This document shows positions 1-9,019 of a stretch of 64,000 nucleotides of DNA, one piece after another; the first letter of the stretch is position 1; every line of letters starts with the position of its first letter. Origin of the DNA: Cyclobacterium lianum (GTDB taxonomy: Bacteria; Bacteroidota; Bacteroidia; Cytophagales; Cyclobacteriaceae); contig NZ_FRCY01000002.1 of the NCBI RefSeq assembly GCF_900143075.1, forward strand, positions 310,001-374,000, read 5' to 3'. The translations under genes were made by a program, and so were the position numbers. Below the pieces are notes generated by a model that had not been told where the DNA came from, made no database searches, and worked only from the letters and a program-made list of their open reading frames with translations.

Positions 1-377
1 TAGTTGGCATCCAGTCCGACTTTCCATTTGTGGTCAAAATCCTCATCGCTGCTGGAAAATAGCCTGTAGGAAAGATTTTTGCTCAGGCTTTCAGATTCTA
101 CATTCTTGTGTTCCAACATGGCATATAAAACCCCATCGGAATAGTTGTGTGTAAAAGTGGGCAGGATATTGACTTTTCCAAGTTCCGCATCTGCTATCAG
201 AGGATAGCCGCGGTATTCCCGTTGTATGGTAGACACTCCTTTGTAGCTGGAGAAATTCAGGAGCACAAGATTGATATCTTCCCGTTCTTTTACCTCAAAA
301 TGCCTCACTATTTGTGCTTCAGAGGAGATTACCAGACAAAGGAGAAGACAAATGGAGAAATTCAATTCCTTAAACAT
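1..377 (-). CDS. Secreted protein of unknown function, N-terminal part only
   Basis: The reading frame is open from an ATG at 377 on the minus strand down to the window edge, so only about 125 N-terminal residues are visible. It begins with a lysine, a hydrophobic stretch (SICLLLCLVISSEA) and a likely signal peptidase I site near residue 22, so the product is probably exported. The mature part has no motif I recognise. It is followed on the opposite side by the dnaJ terminator and is a separate transcription unit, reading away from dnaJ's 3' end in the same direction. I do not know its function. Confidence 0.6.
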   Translation of the reverse strand, partial: MFKELNFSICLLLCLVISSEAQIVRHFEVKEREDINLVLLNFSSYKGVSTIQREYRGYPLIADAELGKVNILPTFTHNYSDGVLYAMLEHKNVESESLSKNLSYRLFSSSDEDFDHKWKVGLDAN

Positions 378-414
378 ACCGTTCTATTACGGTTGGGGCA
401 TCAAAAGGTTTCTT

Positions 415-443
415 AAAAAAGAAAAGCCGTAAACCGGCCTTTC
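415..443 (-). terminator. Probable intrinsic terminator of grpE-dnaJ
   Basis: On the minus strand a GCCG/CGGC hairpin (426-429 with 435-438, five-base loop) flanked by AAA/TTT pairs is followed by a T-rich run read from about 425 down to 411. It begins a few bases after the dnaJ stop codon. The stem is short, so confidence is moderate. Confidence 0.6.
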
Positions 444-446
444 TTT

Positions 447-1556
447 TTAAAAGAATTCTTTTACCTTATCAAATATGCTTTTCTCCGATTTGCCCGGATT
501 CGGCTTAAAGTTTTCGGAGTCTCTGAGTGATTCCAGCTTTTCCCTTTCTTCCCTGGTTACTTCTTTAGGCGTCCATACGTTGACATGAATCAACTGGTCA
601 CCTCTTCCATATCCGTTGAGCTCTTTGATACCCTTGCCTTTCAACCGCAGTATTTTCCCTGCCTGGGTGCCGGGTTCTATTTTGATTTTCACCTTGCCAT
701 CTATAGTGGGTACTTCCAGAGAGGCGCCCAATGCTACATCCACAAAACTCAGGTAAAGATCGTAAACCACATTGTTGCCGTCCCGCACAAGTACATCATC
801 CGGGATTTCTTCTACCAATATCAACAGGTCTCCCGGTACTCCTCCCGGTATCTCGTTACCCTTTCCTGAAAGACTCAATTGCATGCCGTCCGCAACTCCA
901 GCGGGAATGTTTATCGGGATAATCTCCTCTTTCACCACCAGCCCTCTGGCATCTGCATTGGGCGGCCTCTTGTCCACTACCTGACCGCTACCCTCACAGG
1001 ATGGACATGTGCTGGCAGAAACCATCTGTCCCAACATGGTATTGACAACCTTTTTAACCTGACCACTGCCCTGACAGGTACTACAATTTTTAAAGGTGAC
1101 ACCATCAGCTATCATGTGACGCTTTACCTTGATTTTCTTTTCTACGCCATTCGCCAATTCGCTGAGGTTCAACTTCAGCTTAACCCGGAGATTTGTTCCT
1201 TTCTTTGTGCGTCTGGAGCTTCTTCCTCCGCCACCAAAAAAGGAGTCAAAACCTCCGCCACCAAAGATATCACCAAACTGCGAAAAGATGTCATCCATGT
1301 TCATGCCACCGCCGCCGAAGCCGCCATTGCCTCCAAGGCCCTGATGACCAAACTGATCGTACCTCTGCTTTTTCTCGGGGTTGCTTAGCACCTCATAGGC
1401 TTCTGCAGCTTCCTTAAACCTGTCTTCTGCAGAAGGGTCTCCGGGGTTTTTATCCGGGTGATACTTTAGCGCCAGTTTTCTGTATGCCTTCTTTATTTCG
1501 TCCGGGCCGGCATTTTTGTCAATTCCTAATACCTCGTAATAATCTCTTTTTGCCAT
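447..1556 (-). CDS. dnaJ: Chaperone protein DnaJ, with one of its two zinc centres missing
   Basis: This is the Hsp40 co-chaperone that delivers substrates to DnaK and stimulates its ATPase in the cytoplasm. The order is J domain (1-70, with HPD at 33-35), glycine/phenylalanine-rich linker (about 70-115), the central cysteine region and the C-terminal substrate-binding domains. Normal DnaJ has four CxxCxGxG motifs, but this one has only two (C158/C161 and C184/C187). By position and by the short spacer they are motifs 2 and 3, which form zinc centre II. Motifs 1 and 4, which form centre I, are replaced by residues without cysteine. The length (369 aa) is near normal. It lies 6 bases behind grpE and is surely cotranscribed with it. 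Confidence 0.95.
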
Positions 1557-1562
1557 AAATTC

Positions 1563-2150
1563 TTATTTTCCAATGACCACTTTAGCAAATCGGACCACTT
1601 TCCCAGCCATGGTATAGCCTTTTTCTACCACATCTACGATCTTTCCTTTCAGATCTTCTGATGGGGCCGGAATTTGTGTGATCGCCTCATGGTACTCTGC
1701 ATCAAATTTTTCACCTATCAGGTCATTCATGGGTTCCAGTCCTTTGGAAGTCAGTACCTTTAATAACTTGTTGTAGATCAGTTTGCTTCCTTCCTGCTTT
1801 TGATCCTCTTCTCCGGAATCGGCCTGCGCTTTGAAGGACCTTTCAAAATCGTCCAGTACCGGCAGTATCTCCCTGATAAGCTCCTGAGAAGCTGTGTTGA
1901 CCAGATCCAGCCGCTCTCTGGCAGTCCTTCTCCGGAAATTCTCAAATTCAGAATATAACCTGACATACTTGTCCTTCAAATCCTGGTTTTCCTTTGACAA
2001 ATTGTCTTCTGCAGCCTTTTCGTCAGAATCAGCATCCTTTGCAACATCCAAATCGGCTTCATTGTTCACATCCCCCTCGTTTTTAGGGTTTTCCACTGTT
2101 TCGGTCTGATCCAGGTCAAGATCCTTTTCGTCTTTCTCTTTATCTGTCAT
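1563..2150 (-). CDS. grpE: Nucleotide exchange factor GrpE
   Basis: GrpE releases ADP from DnaK and so resets the chaperone cycle in the cytoplasm. The 195-residue protein starts with about 50 very acidic, low-complexity residues, then a long helix (about 50-110), then the beta domain with the family signature, GEKFDAEYHEAI near 146-157 and VEKGYTMAGKVVRFAKV near 175-191. It is directly upstream of dnaJ on the same strand, which fits joint expression. I did not find a CIRCE-type heat-shock operator in the 80 bases upstream. Confidence 0.95.
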   Translation of the reverse strand: MTDKEKDEKDLDLDQTETVENPKNEGDVNNEADLDVAKDADSDEKAAEDNLSKENQDLKDKYVRLYSEFENFRRRTARERLDLVNTASQELIREILPVLDDFERSFKAQADSGEEDQKQEGSKLIYNKLLKVLTSKGLEPMNDLIGEKFDAEYHEAITQIPAPSEDLKGKIVDVVEKGYTMAGKVVRFAKVVIGK

Positions 2151-2230
2151 GTTTAAATCCGTTTTTCAAAAATCCTATTCATGAAAACAATTAACTTGCC
2201 ACAATGCCAATGTATGCCATTCTGACATCA

Positions 2231-3220
2231 TTACTGCAATGCATTCCAAATCAAGTCTTTGAGCCGTGCCAGTTGATAGCCGCTTACAGCGGAAAAAAAC
2301 AAATGGGGTACTCCCTTCGGAATTTCCGCATCCAATGCTTTCATCAGCTCCGCATCCAGCAGGTCCGCCTTGGAAATGCCCAGTATCCGCTTCTTGTCGA
2401 GCAGCTCGGGGTTATACCGCTCCAGTTCGGACAGCAGAATTCGATACTGCTCCCCGATATGGTCTGCGTCTGCCGGTACCAGAAAGAGTAAAATAGCGTT
2501 TCTCTCGATATGGCGCAGAAACCTTAATCCCAGCCCTTTGCCTTCTGCGGCTCCCTCGATGATGCCGGGAATGTCGGCCATCACAAAGGATTTATCATCG
2601 CGGTAGGCGACCACCCCCAGGTTTGGCACAAGGGTGGTAAACGCATAATCAGCGATTTCTGGCCTGGCGGCAGATATACTGGCGAGCAGGGTTGATTTTC
2701 CGGCATTGGGAAAGCCCACGAGGCCAACGTCTGCTAAAAGCTTCAACTCCAGAATGATCCATTCCTCCACCCCTTCCCCTCCCGGCTGGGCATAGTGCGG
2801 CGCCTGATTGGTTGCAGTCTTGAAATGGTCATTGCCCAAACCGCCACGTCCACCGGGTGTCAAAACAAATTCCTGTCCGTCCGCCGTAATCTCTAACCTG
2901 GTGGCACCGGTATCAGCCTCCCTGGCCACAGTGCCGACAGGTACTTCCAGTACAATATCCTCGCCATCGGCACCCTTTCTTCTGGCTCCTTCTCCGTTTT
3001 TGCCACGCCCGGCTATGACATGCTTCTTGTACTTTAGATGCAACAAGGTCCAGAGTTGTGCATTTCCCCTCAGGATGATATGGCCTCCCCTTCCGCCGTC
3101 CCCACCGTCCGGGCCGCCTTTCGGCACATGCTTCTCCCTTCTGAAATGCACAGAACCATTCCCTCCGGCTCCCGAACGGGAGCAAAATTTCACGTAATCT
3201 ATAAAATTGGATGTTGCCAC
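2231..3220 (-). CDS. obg: GTPase Obg, short form without the C-terminal domain
   Basis: Obg is a GTPase that binds the large ribosomal subunit and links ribosome assembly to growth. The glycine-rich Obg fold occupies about 1-158. The G domain follows, with the P-loop GFPNAGKST at 169-177 and the switch II motif DIPGIIEGA further on. The guanine-specificity motif reads SKAD rather than the usual NKxD. The protein ends at 329 residues, right after the G domain, so it lacks the C-terminal OCT domain of the Bacillus protein and the acidic tail of the E. coli protein. It stands between adk and grpE on the same strand. Confidence 0.93.
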   Translation of the reverse strand: MATSNFIDYVKFCSRSGAGGNGSVHFRREKHVPKGGPDGGDGGRGGHIILRGNAQLWTLLHLKYKKHVIAGRGKNGEGARRKGADGEDIVLEVPVGTVAREADTGATRLEITADGQEFVLTPGGRGGLGNDHFKTATNQAPHYAQPGGEGVEEWIILELKLLADVGLVGFPNAGKSTLLASISAARPEIADYAFTTLVPNLGVVAYRDDKSFVMADIPGIIEGAAEGKGLGLRFLRHIERNAILLFLVPADADHIGEQYRILLSELERYNPELLDKKRILGISKADLLDAELMKALDAEIPKGVPHLFFSAVSGYQLARLKDLIWNALQ

Positions 3221-3270
3221 TTGTTCTCTGGTTTTCCGGCCGATACCCCTGCGGCCAATATCAGCCTCAA

Positions 3271-3300
3271 ATTAAAATGGCTAAGCTTTTAAGCTTAGCC
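3271..3300 (-). terminator. Intrinsic terminator downstream of adk
   Basis: A perfect 10-bp inverted repeat (GGCTAAGCTT at 3279-3288 with AAGCTTAGCC at 3291-3300) with a two-base loop is followed on the minus strand by a T-rich ATTTTAAT. It lies between the adk stop codon (3327) and the obg start (3220), so it should end adk transcripts and leave obg with its own promoter. Confidence 0.8.
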
Positions 3301-3326
3301 ACCCTGTTTTACTGCAAAGGTAAACA

Positions 3327-3899
3327 TTAATATTCATCTATTACTGCACAAATCTTGCTGAATATCTCATCTATACCTCCCACACCGTGAATCCTCGCCA
3401 ATTTCCCCTGCTCCTGGTAGTAACCGGCCACGGGCAAGGTTTCTTCATTGTATACCTTGATCCTGTTCTTGATTTTTTCTTCATCCTGATCATCCGATCT
3501 TCCAGACGTCTTTCCTCTCTCTCTGATTCGTTTTTTCAATTCCTCCTCAGGTACTTCCAGAGATATCATCCCGGATATGCTTGTCCCTTTTTTTTGAAGC
3601 AATTCGTCCAGGGCTTTTGCCTGCGCCACTGTCCTCGGGAATCCGTCGAAAATGAAGCCCGTCAGATGGGTGGAGGCATTGATCTTGTCGTCTACCATAC
3701 CTATTACTACCTCATCCGGTACCAGGTTGCCTTCATCCATGTATTTCCGGGCCAGTTTTCCCAGCTCGGTACCCTCTCCCAAATGCTTCCTGAATAAGTC
3801 TCCCGTAGATATATGCACCAACTTGTATTTTTCAATCAATTTTTCGCTTTGGGTTCCTTTTCCTGCTCCGGGAGGGCCAAACAAAACAATATTTAACAT
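3327..3899 (-). CDS. adk: Adenylate kinase, short LID type
   Basis: Adenylate kinase converts ATP and AMP to two ADP and balances the cytoplasmic adenylate pool. The P-loop GPPGAGKGT is at 8-16, an AMP-site motif FDGFPRT near 84-90 and the LID arginines follow ERGKTSGR near 125. At 190 residues it is shorter than the 214-residue E. coli enzyme. The LID is the short kind and has no zinc-binding cysteines. It follows hpt by 26 bases on the same strand, so the two purine salvage genes are probably one unit. Confidence 0.96.
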   Translation of the reverse strand: MLNIVLFGPPGAGKGTQSEKLIEKYKLVHISTGDLFRKHLGEGTELGKLARKYMDEGNLVPDEVVIGMVDDKINASTHLTGFIFDGFPRTVAQAKALDELLQKKGTSISGMISLEVPEEELKKRIRERGKTSGRSDDQDEEKIKNRIKVYNEETLPVAGYYQEQGKLARIHGVGGIDEIFSKICAVIDEY

Positions 3900-3925
3900 A
3901 GACTAATTTTTATCGTGAATGAATG

Positions 3926-4459
3926 TTATTTTTCTGTTTTCTGGTACAGCTGTCTGAGGTTTCTGCCTTTGCCGCAGTAATCCAGGCCATAGCCGACCAC
4001 AAAAAGATCGGGGATATCAAAACCCCGGTACCTGATGTCAATCTCTTCCTGCAGGGCGTCAGGCTTCACCAGCAGACTTGCGATGTGTACGCTGGCGGGT
4101 TTTTCAGGCCTGATCAGATCCAGCAGGTGGCGCATGCTTTTGCCGGTATCAATAATATCCTCGATGACGATCACCTCCCTATCCTTCAGGGATTGGCCGA
4201 TCCCCAGCAGGTTGTTTACATTGCCGGTACTTTTGGTGCCGGAATAGGAGGCCAGCTTTACAAAGGTAATCTCTGCCTCCAGATTGATTTCCTTGCAAAT
4301 ATCAGACATAAACATAAAACTACCGTTTAAAACCGCCAATAAAATCGGACTTTTTCCATAATAGTCCTGATTTATGGCTGCCGCAAGTTCTTTAACCCTC
4401 TTCAAAAGTTTTTCTTCCGGAATAAAAAGTTCAAAACTCAAATCCTCAATCTTAATCAT
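3926..4459 (-). CDS. hpt: Hypoxanthine phosphoribosyltransferase
   Basis: The enzyme makes IMP or GMP from hypoxanthine or guanine and PRPP in the cytoplasm. The type I phosphoribosyltransferase signature VIVIEDIIDTGKSM is at 96-109, with the PRPP-binding acidic pair and DTGKS loop intact. The C-terminal part has the purine-pocket segment DLFVVGYGLDYCGKGRNL near 151-168. The length of 177 residues is normal for the bacterial family. It precedes adk on the same strand. The substrate range (hypoxanthine against guanine) cannot be read from the sequence. Confidence 0.94.
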   Translation of the reverse strand: MIKIEDLSFELFIPEEKLLKRVKELAAAINQDYYGKSPILLAVLNGSFMFMSDICKEINLEAEITFVKLASYSGTKSTGNVNNLLGIGQSLKDREVIVIEDIIDTGKSMRHLLDLIRPEKPASVHIASLLVKPDALQEEIDIRYRGFDIPDLFVVGYGLDYCGKGRNLRQLYQKTEK

Positions 4460-4534
4460 GCGGCTATACTTCCTGGACAGAACAGGAGCGTTTCAGATGT
4501 ATATTTTTTCGAAGAAAAGACTTTTTGCACTCCC

Positions 4535-5452
4535 TTACAAATTTTGCATTAAATATCGGTACAATTTGATCATGTCTGCCAGATCTGCCAAACTGGCCTT
4601 TTCATATGGGGTGTGGGGGTTTTCTTCAGCTATACCTATAAAACACCAGTCGATAGGGTAGGGACTCAACTGTATTTCCCTTCCATCACTTCCCCCATGC
4701 GCCTCCACCTCCATCTGGTAGGGCACTCCGGAAGCATCTGCCGTTTCAAGGATGCGCTCCAAAAACTTTTTTCTGGGAATGAAGCTATCCCTGAGCGAAA
4801 CTACGGGTCCCTTATTAAAATGGATGCCATCGGTAATCCAGGTAACATCGGCAACCAGGCCATTTTTTATGCCCCAATTTTCATAAATAAACCGGACCAG
4901 AAAGGGCATGGCTCCACCTCCATGTTCCTCATAGGTACTGAATACAATGATTCCGTCGGTCAGATCTTCACATGCTTTAAGCAAGGCATACATGCCCAGC
5001 CTGTTGTCCAGGTAGGCTGCCTGTAGCATTTCATTGTCGCTTATGATGCGCTGTTCAAAGGAAAGTAAGGTACCGCGCTGTATGCCTCTGGGGAAATCAT
5101 GAAATATATTTCCGTCCTTTTCATAGGCCATACAGCGAATGGGACCTACCTGATCGCTCCCCTGCAGCCAGACGCCATCGCCAATCTCCGGTCCGCCCAC
5201 GGGTACAAGTTGATTCTCATATCTGGAGGTAAAACCAACGGTATCCATATGTGCAAAGGCAGCAGTTTTGGGTTTACCGAAAACAAGTAGTATATTATCA
5301 TGAAATTCTTCACCGGAATAAATTTCCGGTGAAACTTTCCAGGAAGATCTTCGTTTCAGAATAAAGTCAAGGAGAAAAGAGGAAATCTTCGATTCGTCTC
5401 CGGAAACGCTTTTGATCTCAAGAATTTCTTTTAATAAAACATCCATTGGCAT
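4535..5452 (-). CDS. M42/M20-type zinc aminopeptidase-like protein
   Basis: This 305-residue protein has the signature of co-catalytic zinc peptidases: AHMDTVGF at 67-74 (H68 and D70 as first metal ligand and its partner), a YLDNRLGMYALLKA segment holding the bridging aspartate near 145, and the catalytic glutamates in STYEEHGGG near 173-176. Family members remove N-terminal residues from peptides in the cytoplasm. There is no signal peptide. It is shorter than typical M42 peptidases (about 350). It lies between ompA's promoter region and hpt, reading away from ompA. A second ATG two codons in is an equally good start. Confidence 0.8.
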   Translation of the reverse strand: MPMDVLLKEILEIKSVSGDESKISSFLLDFILKRRSSWKVSPEIYSGEEFHDNILLVFGKPKTAAFAHMDTVGFTSRYENQLVPVGGPEIGDGVWLQGSDQVGPIRCMAYEKDGNIFHDFPRGIQRGTLLSFEQRIISDNEMLQAAYLDNRLGMYALLKACEDLTDGIIVFSTYEEHGGGAMPFLVRFIYENWGIKNGLVADVTWITDGIHFNKGPVVSLRDSFIPRKKFLERILETADASGVPYQMEVEAHGGSDGREIQLSPYPIDWCFIGIAEENPHTPYEKASLADLADMIKLYRYLMQNL

Positions 5453-5544
5453 AGTTTATGTTAAATAATTTTATAAATTTCGGCTTCAAATTCGATTTTA
5501 TTGAAACAATTGAGATAGATGTTTAAAGTTCCCATAAATTAATA

Positions 5545-5552
5545 TACATTTG
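5545..5552 (+). promoter_or_regulatory. Bacteroidota -7 promoter box for ompA
   Basis: TACATTTG fits the Bacteroidota -7 consensus TAnnTTTG exactly. It lies 75 bases before the ompA ATG, in an AT-rich region between two divergent genes. No clear -33 TTG lies at the expected 19-21 base spacing. The predicted leader is about 65-70 bases, long enough for post-transcriptional control, as is common for abundant outer membrane proteins. Confidence 0.55.
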
Positions 5553-5627
5553 TATCATATAACCGAGTAAAAACGAATAGCAATCAAAATCAATTAAAAC
5601 ACTGAATGTTGTAAAAAATTTTTTATC

Positions 5628-6902
5628 ATGAAAAAAATAATACTATCAACACTAATGGTTGGTGCTTTAGCTGTAGGTGCTAATGCTCAAGACGATTTCA
5701 ACAAATGGTCCGTCGAAGTTAATGGAGGGTTCAATAAGGCTATGGCACCAATGACGCCAGGCTACTATTCACCCACTTTGAACTTAGGCCATGCTGACCT
5801 GGGCGTCAGGTACATGTTTAATGAGAAATTCGGGACCAAGTTAGATTTTGGTTTTGGTGGCTTCAGCAATGCAAGTGACACGCCTGACTTCTCCTCAAAT
5901 TACTATCGCCTGAACTTACAGGGGGTTGCTAATCTGGGAAGGATCATGGATTGGCAAACGTTTTCCCAGACTTTCAACCTGTTGGGCCACTTTGGTGGTG
6001 GTATCGGAAGGTTGACTCCCCAGGAAAACCAGTGGGCTGACTTCCAGGACAACCAATACAACATTATCACAGGTATGACCCTGCAGGTGAAATTAAGTGA
6101 TAGGATTGCGTTGAATGGAGATGTGAGCAATATTGTAGCCGGGAGGCAGGATGTTGCGTTTGATGGTGCTTCTTCAATTAATCCTGCATCTGACAATGGT
6201 TTTTACGGGGCTAACGCCGTTTGGTGGACAGGTACTTTGGGTCTGAGCTTTTACCTGGGAGGTAGTGATCAGCATGCTGACTGGTATTTGCGGGAAAACA
6301 AATATGCTACCAAGGAAGAATTGGCTACTCAGATTGGAGAAATCAAGGACATGCTTAAAGACTCTGATGGAGATGGTGTTCCGGATTATCTGGACAAAGA
6401 GCCCAATACTCCTGCCGGTGCAAGGGTAAACTCTCAAGGTACCACCATGGATTCTGATGGTGACGGTATTCCTGACCACTTAGACAAGTGTCCTTTTGTA
6501 CCAGGACCTGCTTCTCTTGATGGGTGTGCACCTGATGACACTGAGGAAATTGATTATCTGGCCAAGGCAATTAACGATGGTTACGTCAATGTTTACTTTG
6601 CCTTTGACAGTGCCAAGCCACTCGGATATTCTGCCTCTTCTGCACACTACGTATCTAACTTTATGAAGAGAAACCCTGGTGTACAAGTTGAGCTTAAGGG
6701 ATATGCCGATGAGTTAGGTCCTGAAGATTACAACATGAAGCTTTCGGAAAGAAGAGCGAAATCTGTGTACGATCTGCTGGTAGCTTCCGGAATATCTGAA
6801 TCCAGGTTGAGCTACAAAGGCTACGGCGAGGATACCAGCGTAGATAAATCTTCTGCTGATGCAAGGCAAATGGCCAGAAGGGTTAGCTTCGAGATCAAAT
6901 AA
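5628..6902 (+). CDS. OmpA-family outer membrane protein with calcium-binding linker
   Basis: The protein joins the outer membrane to peptidoglycan. A classic signal peptide ends at ANAQ (residue 21). A beta-barrel follows to about 230. Then comes a linker with two thrombospondin type-3 repeats (DSDGDGVPD near 245 and DSDGDGIPD near 277), which bind calcium in this family. The OmpA peptidoglycan-binding domain (about 318-424) keeps the ligand residues in GYADELGPEDYN and LSERRA. Codon use looks highly expressed. It is a single-gene unit with its own promoter and a strong terminator just after the stop. Confidence 0.93.
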   Translation: MKKIILSTLMVGALAVGANAQDDFNKWSVEVNGGFNKAMAPMTPGYYSPTLNLGHADLGVRYMFNEKFGTKLDFGFGGFSNASDTPDFSSNYYRLNLQGVANLGRIMDWQTFSQTFNLLGHFGGGIGRLTPQENQWADFQDNQYNIITGMTLQVKLSDRIALNGDVSNIVAGRQDVAFDGASSINPASDNGFYGANAVWWTGTLGLSFYLGGSDQHADWYLRENKYATKEELATQIGEIKDMLKDSDGDGVPDYLDKEPNTPAGARVNSQGTTMDSDGDGIPDHLDKCPFVPGPASLDGCAPDDTEEIDYLAKAINDGYVNVYFAFDSAKPLGYSASSAHYVSNFMKRNPGVQVELKGYADELGPEDYNMKLSERRAKSVYDLLVASGISESRLSYKGYGEDTSVDKSSADARQMARRVSFEIK

Positions 6903-6923
6903 GATAACAAAGCAATAAATAGT

Positions 6924-6954
6924 AAAACCCGATCTTAAAAGATCGGGTTTTTTT
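6924..6954 (+). terminator. Strong intrinsic terminator of ompA
   Basis: A perfect 12-bp stem (AAAACCCGATCT at 6924-6935 pairing with 6940-6951) with a four-base loop runs into seven T residues (6948-6954). It starts 21 bases after the ompA stop codon. The stem's A/T end also makes it likely to work in both directions. Confidence 0.92.
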
Positions 6955-6972
6955 GTTTTACTTTGCCAAACC

Positions 6973-7623
6973 ATGTTTATTTTAAATCAAAAAAACTCTG
7001 TTGCCAATCATTTTTTGGCAGAACTCAGGGATGTGACAGTCCAAAAGGATAGGATGCGTTTTAGAAAGAACCTGGAGCGACTGGGGGAAATCCTCGCCTA
7101 TGAAATATCAAGATCTCTTCCTTTTTCTGAGAAAACGATTACAAGTCCCCTGGGAGAAGTCAGCACGCCCCTTTTGGAGGCACAGCCGGTGGTGATCTCT
7201 GTATTGAGAGCCGCAGTACCGTTTTATCAGGGCATTATTAATTTTTTTGACCGGGCAGACAGTGGCTTTATCGGCGCCTATCGAAACGAAACCCATGAAA
7301 CAGACCTACCCGTAACCATCAGTTTAAATTACCTCGCTGCTCCGGATATTACAGATAAAACAGTAATTCTGGTAGATCCGATGCTTGCCACGGGAAAGTC
7401 GTTTATCAAGAGTGTTCAGCATTTGTTGACAAATGGCGTCCCCCGCCAGATTGAAATTGTCAGTGCTATCGCTGCTCCGGAGGGCGTGGATTATATCAGG
7501 AAAAACCTGAATATCCCCTATCGGATCTGGACAGGGGCGCTGGACGAAAAACTTAATGCCCAATCCTACATTATCCCGGGTCTTGGTGATGCCGGAGACC
7601 TGGCATTCGGACCCAAACTTTAA
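6973..7623 (+). CDS. upp: Uracil phosphoribosyltransferase
   Basis: The enzyme makes UMP from uracil and PRPP for pyrimidine salvage in the cytoplasm. The PRPP signature VILVDPMLATGKS is at 131-143 and the uracil-binding C-terminal segment SYIIPGLGDAGDLAFG is present near 197-212. The length of 216 residues is normal. A near-consensus -7 box (TACTTTG, ending at 6965) lies only 7 bases before the ATG, so the mRNA may start at or next to the start codon. The CaCA exchanger gene follows by 14 bases and is probably cotranscribed. Confidence 0.95.
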   Translation: MFILNQKNSVANHFLAELRDVTVQKDRMRFRKNLERLGEILAYEISRSLPFSEKTITSPLGEVSTPLLEAQPVVISVLRAAVPFYQGIINFFDRADSGFIGAYRNETHETDLPVTISLNYLAAPDITDKTVILVDPMLATGKSFIKSVQHLLTNGVPRQIEIVSAIAAPEGVDYIRKNLNIPYRIWTGALDEKLNAQSYIIPGLGDAGDLAFGPKL

Positions 7624-7637
7624 CCTGCTGTCAGAAA

Positions 7638-8561
7638 ATGAGCTACTTGTTTTTGGTATTGGGACTTGTCGTCCTGCTCCTTGGAGGTAAATTCCTGGTT
7701 GATGGAGCATCCTCCATTGCAGCACGGCTGGGTTTGAGTCCAGGCTTAATTGGTCTAACCGTCGTCGCATTTGGCACTTCAGCGCCCGAACTTCTGGTGA
7801 GTGTCACCGCTGCCCTGCAAGGCTCGAGTGATATTGCTATCGGCAATGTGGTAGGAAGCAATATTTCCAATATCACATTGGTGCTGGGTATAAGTGTGGT
7901 GATTTTCCCCATCTACATTCAAAAGTCTACGCTTAAGCTGGACTATCCCTTTACCGTCATCAGTTCTTTGCTCTTTTACATCTTTGCATTTAACGGACTG
8001 ATTTCTTTATGGGAGAGTATATTTTTGCTGGTATGTTTTGTTTCCCTGAATATCTATTTTTTCAAAACCATAGAACGGGTAGAATTTTCGGAAGAGGATG
8101 CAGCGAAAATGAAAAAACAACCGGTCCTTCTGGCGATAATACAGCTTCTGGGAGGGGCAGCGGGATTGTATTTCGGATCAGATCTGGTGGTAGGCAATGG
8201 CACCAGCATTGCCCAGGCACTGGGCGTGAGCGAAAGGGTGATTGGCGTTACCATCATTGCCATTGGTACCAGCCTGCCGGAATTGGTCACCTCTGTCTTG
8301 GCTGCATTGAAAAAAGAAACCGAACTGGCCCTGGGCAATATACTGGGAAGTAATATCATGAATGTTTTTTCCATAATAGGCTTTACTGCTCTGATTAAAC
8401 CTATTGGCGTAGCCTCCGAGTTTATTTCCACTGACTTTATCTGGATGTTGGGGTTTACCGTGCTGCTCTTTCCACTCATGCGGATCAACTTTGTTATCAC
8501 CAGACTTAATGGGATTACATTATTGCTCGGCTACTTGCTCTACCTTTATTTTCTGGTTTGA
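7638..8561 (+). CDS. Calcium/sodium antiporter of the CaCA superfamily (YrbG type)
   Basis: This inner membrane antiporter exchanges Ca2+ for Na+ or H+. Both alpha repeats, which face each other across the membrane and form the ion site, are plain: GTSAPELLVSV with GNVVGSNISN in the first half, and GTSLPELVTSV with GNILGSNIMN in the second half. About ten hydrophobic segments are visible and the length (307 aa) is normal. It sits 14 bases behind upp and ends in a TGATG overlap with the next gene. The actual ion is not determined by the sequence. Confidence 0.92.
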   Translation: MSYLFLVLGLVVLLLGGKFLVDGASSIAARLGLSPGLIGLTVVAFGTSAPELLVSVTAALQGSSDIAIGNVVGSNISNITLVLGISVVIFPIYIQKSTLKLDYPFTVISSLLFYIFAFNGLISLWESIFLLVCFVSLNIYFFKTIERVEFSEEDAAKMKKQPVLLAIIQLLGGAAGLYFGSDLVVGNGTSIAQALGVSERVIGVTIIAIGTSLPELVTSVLAALKKETELALGNILGSNIMNVFSIIGFTALIKPIGVASEFISTDFIWMLGFTVLLFPLMRINFVITRLNGITLLLGYLLYLYFLV

Positions 8562-9019
8562 TGGGTGATTATCTGATTACTTTTCTGGGCATTTATTTCC
8601 TCTGCCTCTTCAAGTTTATTGCAGGACCGGTACTGGGATTTGCCGCCGGCTATGCGCTTTGGGAAATTGTGGTGGTGACCGTTTCCGGCATGATGACCTC
8701 AGTATTATTTTTCACCTTTCTGGGTGAATGGTTTAAGAAAAATTGGTCCATTATCATCAAAAAAAAGAAACCGAAATTTTCCAAACGAACCAGAAATATC
8801 ATCAGGATATGGCAAAAATTTGGAGTTTTTGGCATCGCCCTCCTAACACCGGTGATATTAACCCCCATCGGCGGTACCGTGGTACTGACATCATTTGGCA
8901 TTGCCAAGAAAAAAATCATCGGGAGTATGTTTATTAGTGCTGTGTTCTGGTCGATTGTGATGGGAATAAGTATCGAAAAGCTTTTGCAGATTCCCTTTCT
9001 AAGAAATATGTGGACATGA
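8561..9019 (+). CDS. Small polytopic membrane protein of unknown function
   Basis: I do not recognise this 152-residue protein with confidence. It has about four hydrophobic segments and a strongly basic cytoplasmic loop in the middle (KKNWSIIIKKKKPKFSKRTR). The segment KFGVFGIALLTPVILTPIGG recalls the re-entrant glycine/proline regions of small multidrug-export and DedA-like proteins, but the likeness is weak. The ATG at 8561 overlaps the stop of the exchanger gene by one base (TGATG), which suggests translational coupling. An in-frame TTG one codon earlier is less likely. Its place in the operon hints at a role with the exchanger. Confidence 0.75.
   Translation: MGDYLITFLGIYFLCLFKFIAGPVLGFAAGYALWEIVVVTVSGMMTSVLFFTFLGEWFKKNWSIIIKKKKPKFSKRTRNIIRIWQKFGVFGIALLTPVILTPIGGTVVLTSFGIAKKKIIGSMFISAVFWSIVMGISIEKLLQIPFLRNMWT

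Noticed and set aside
147-416. Open frame of 89 codons on the plus strand at the window start
   Set aside because: It lies opposite a better minus-strand frame with a signal peptide (1-377), has no start signal and has no recognisable protein features.
585-1388. Several open frames opposite dnaJ
   Set aside because: They are the reverse complement of a sure dnaJ gene whose glycine-rich and GC-rich codons leave few stops on the other strand.
8558-8560. TTG as the start of the small membrane protein after the exchanger
   Set aside because: The ATG one codon later overlaps the upstream stop in a TGATG and is the better start.
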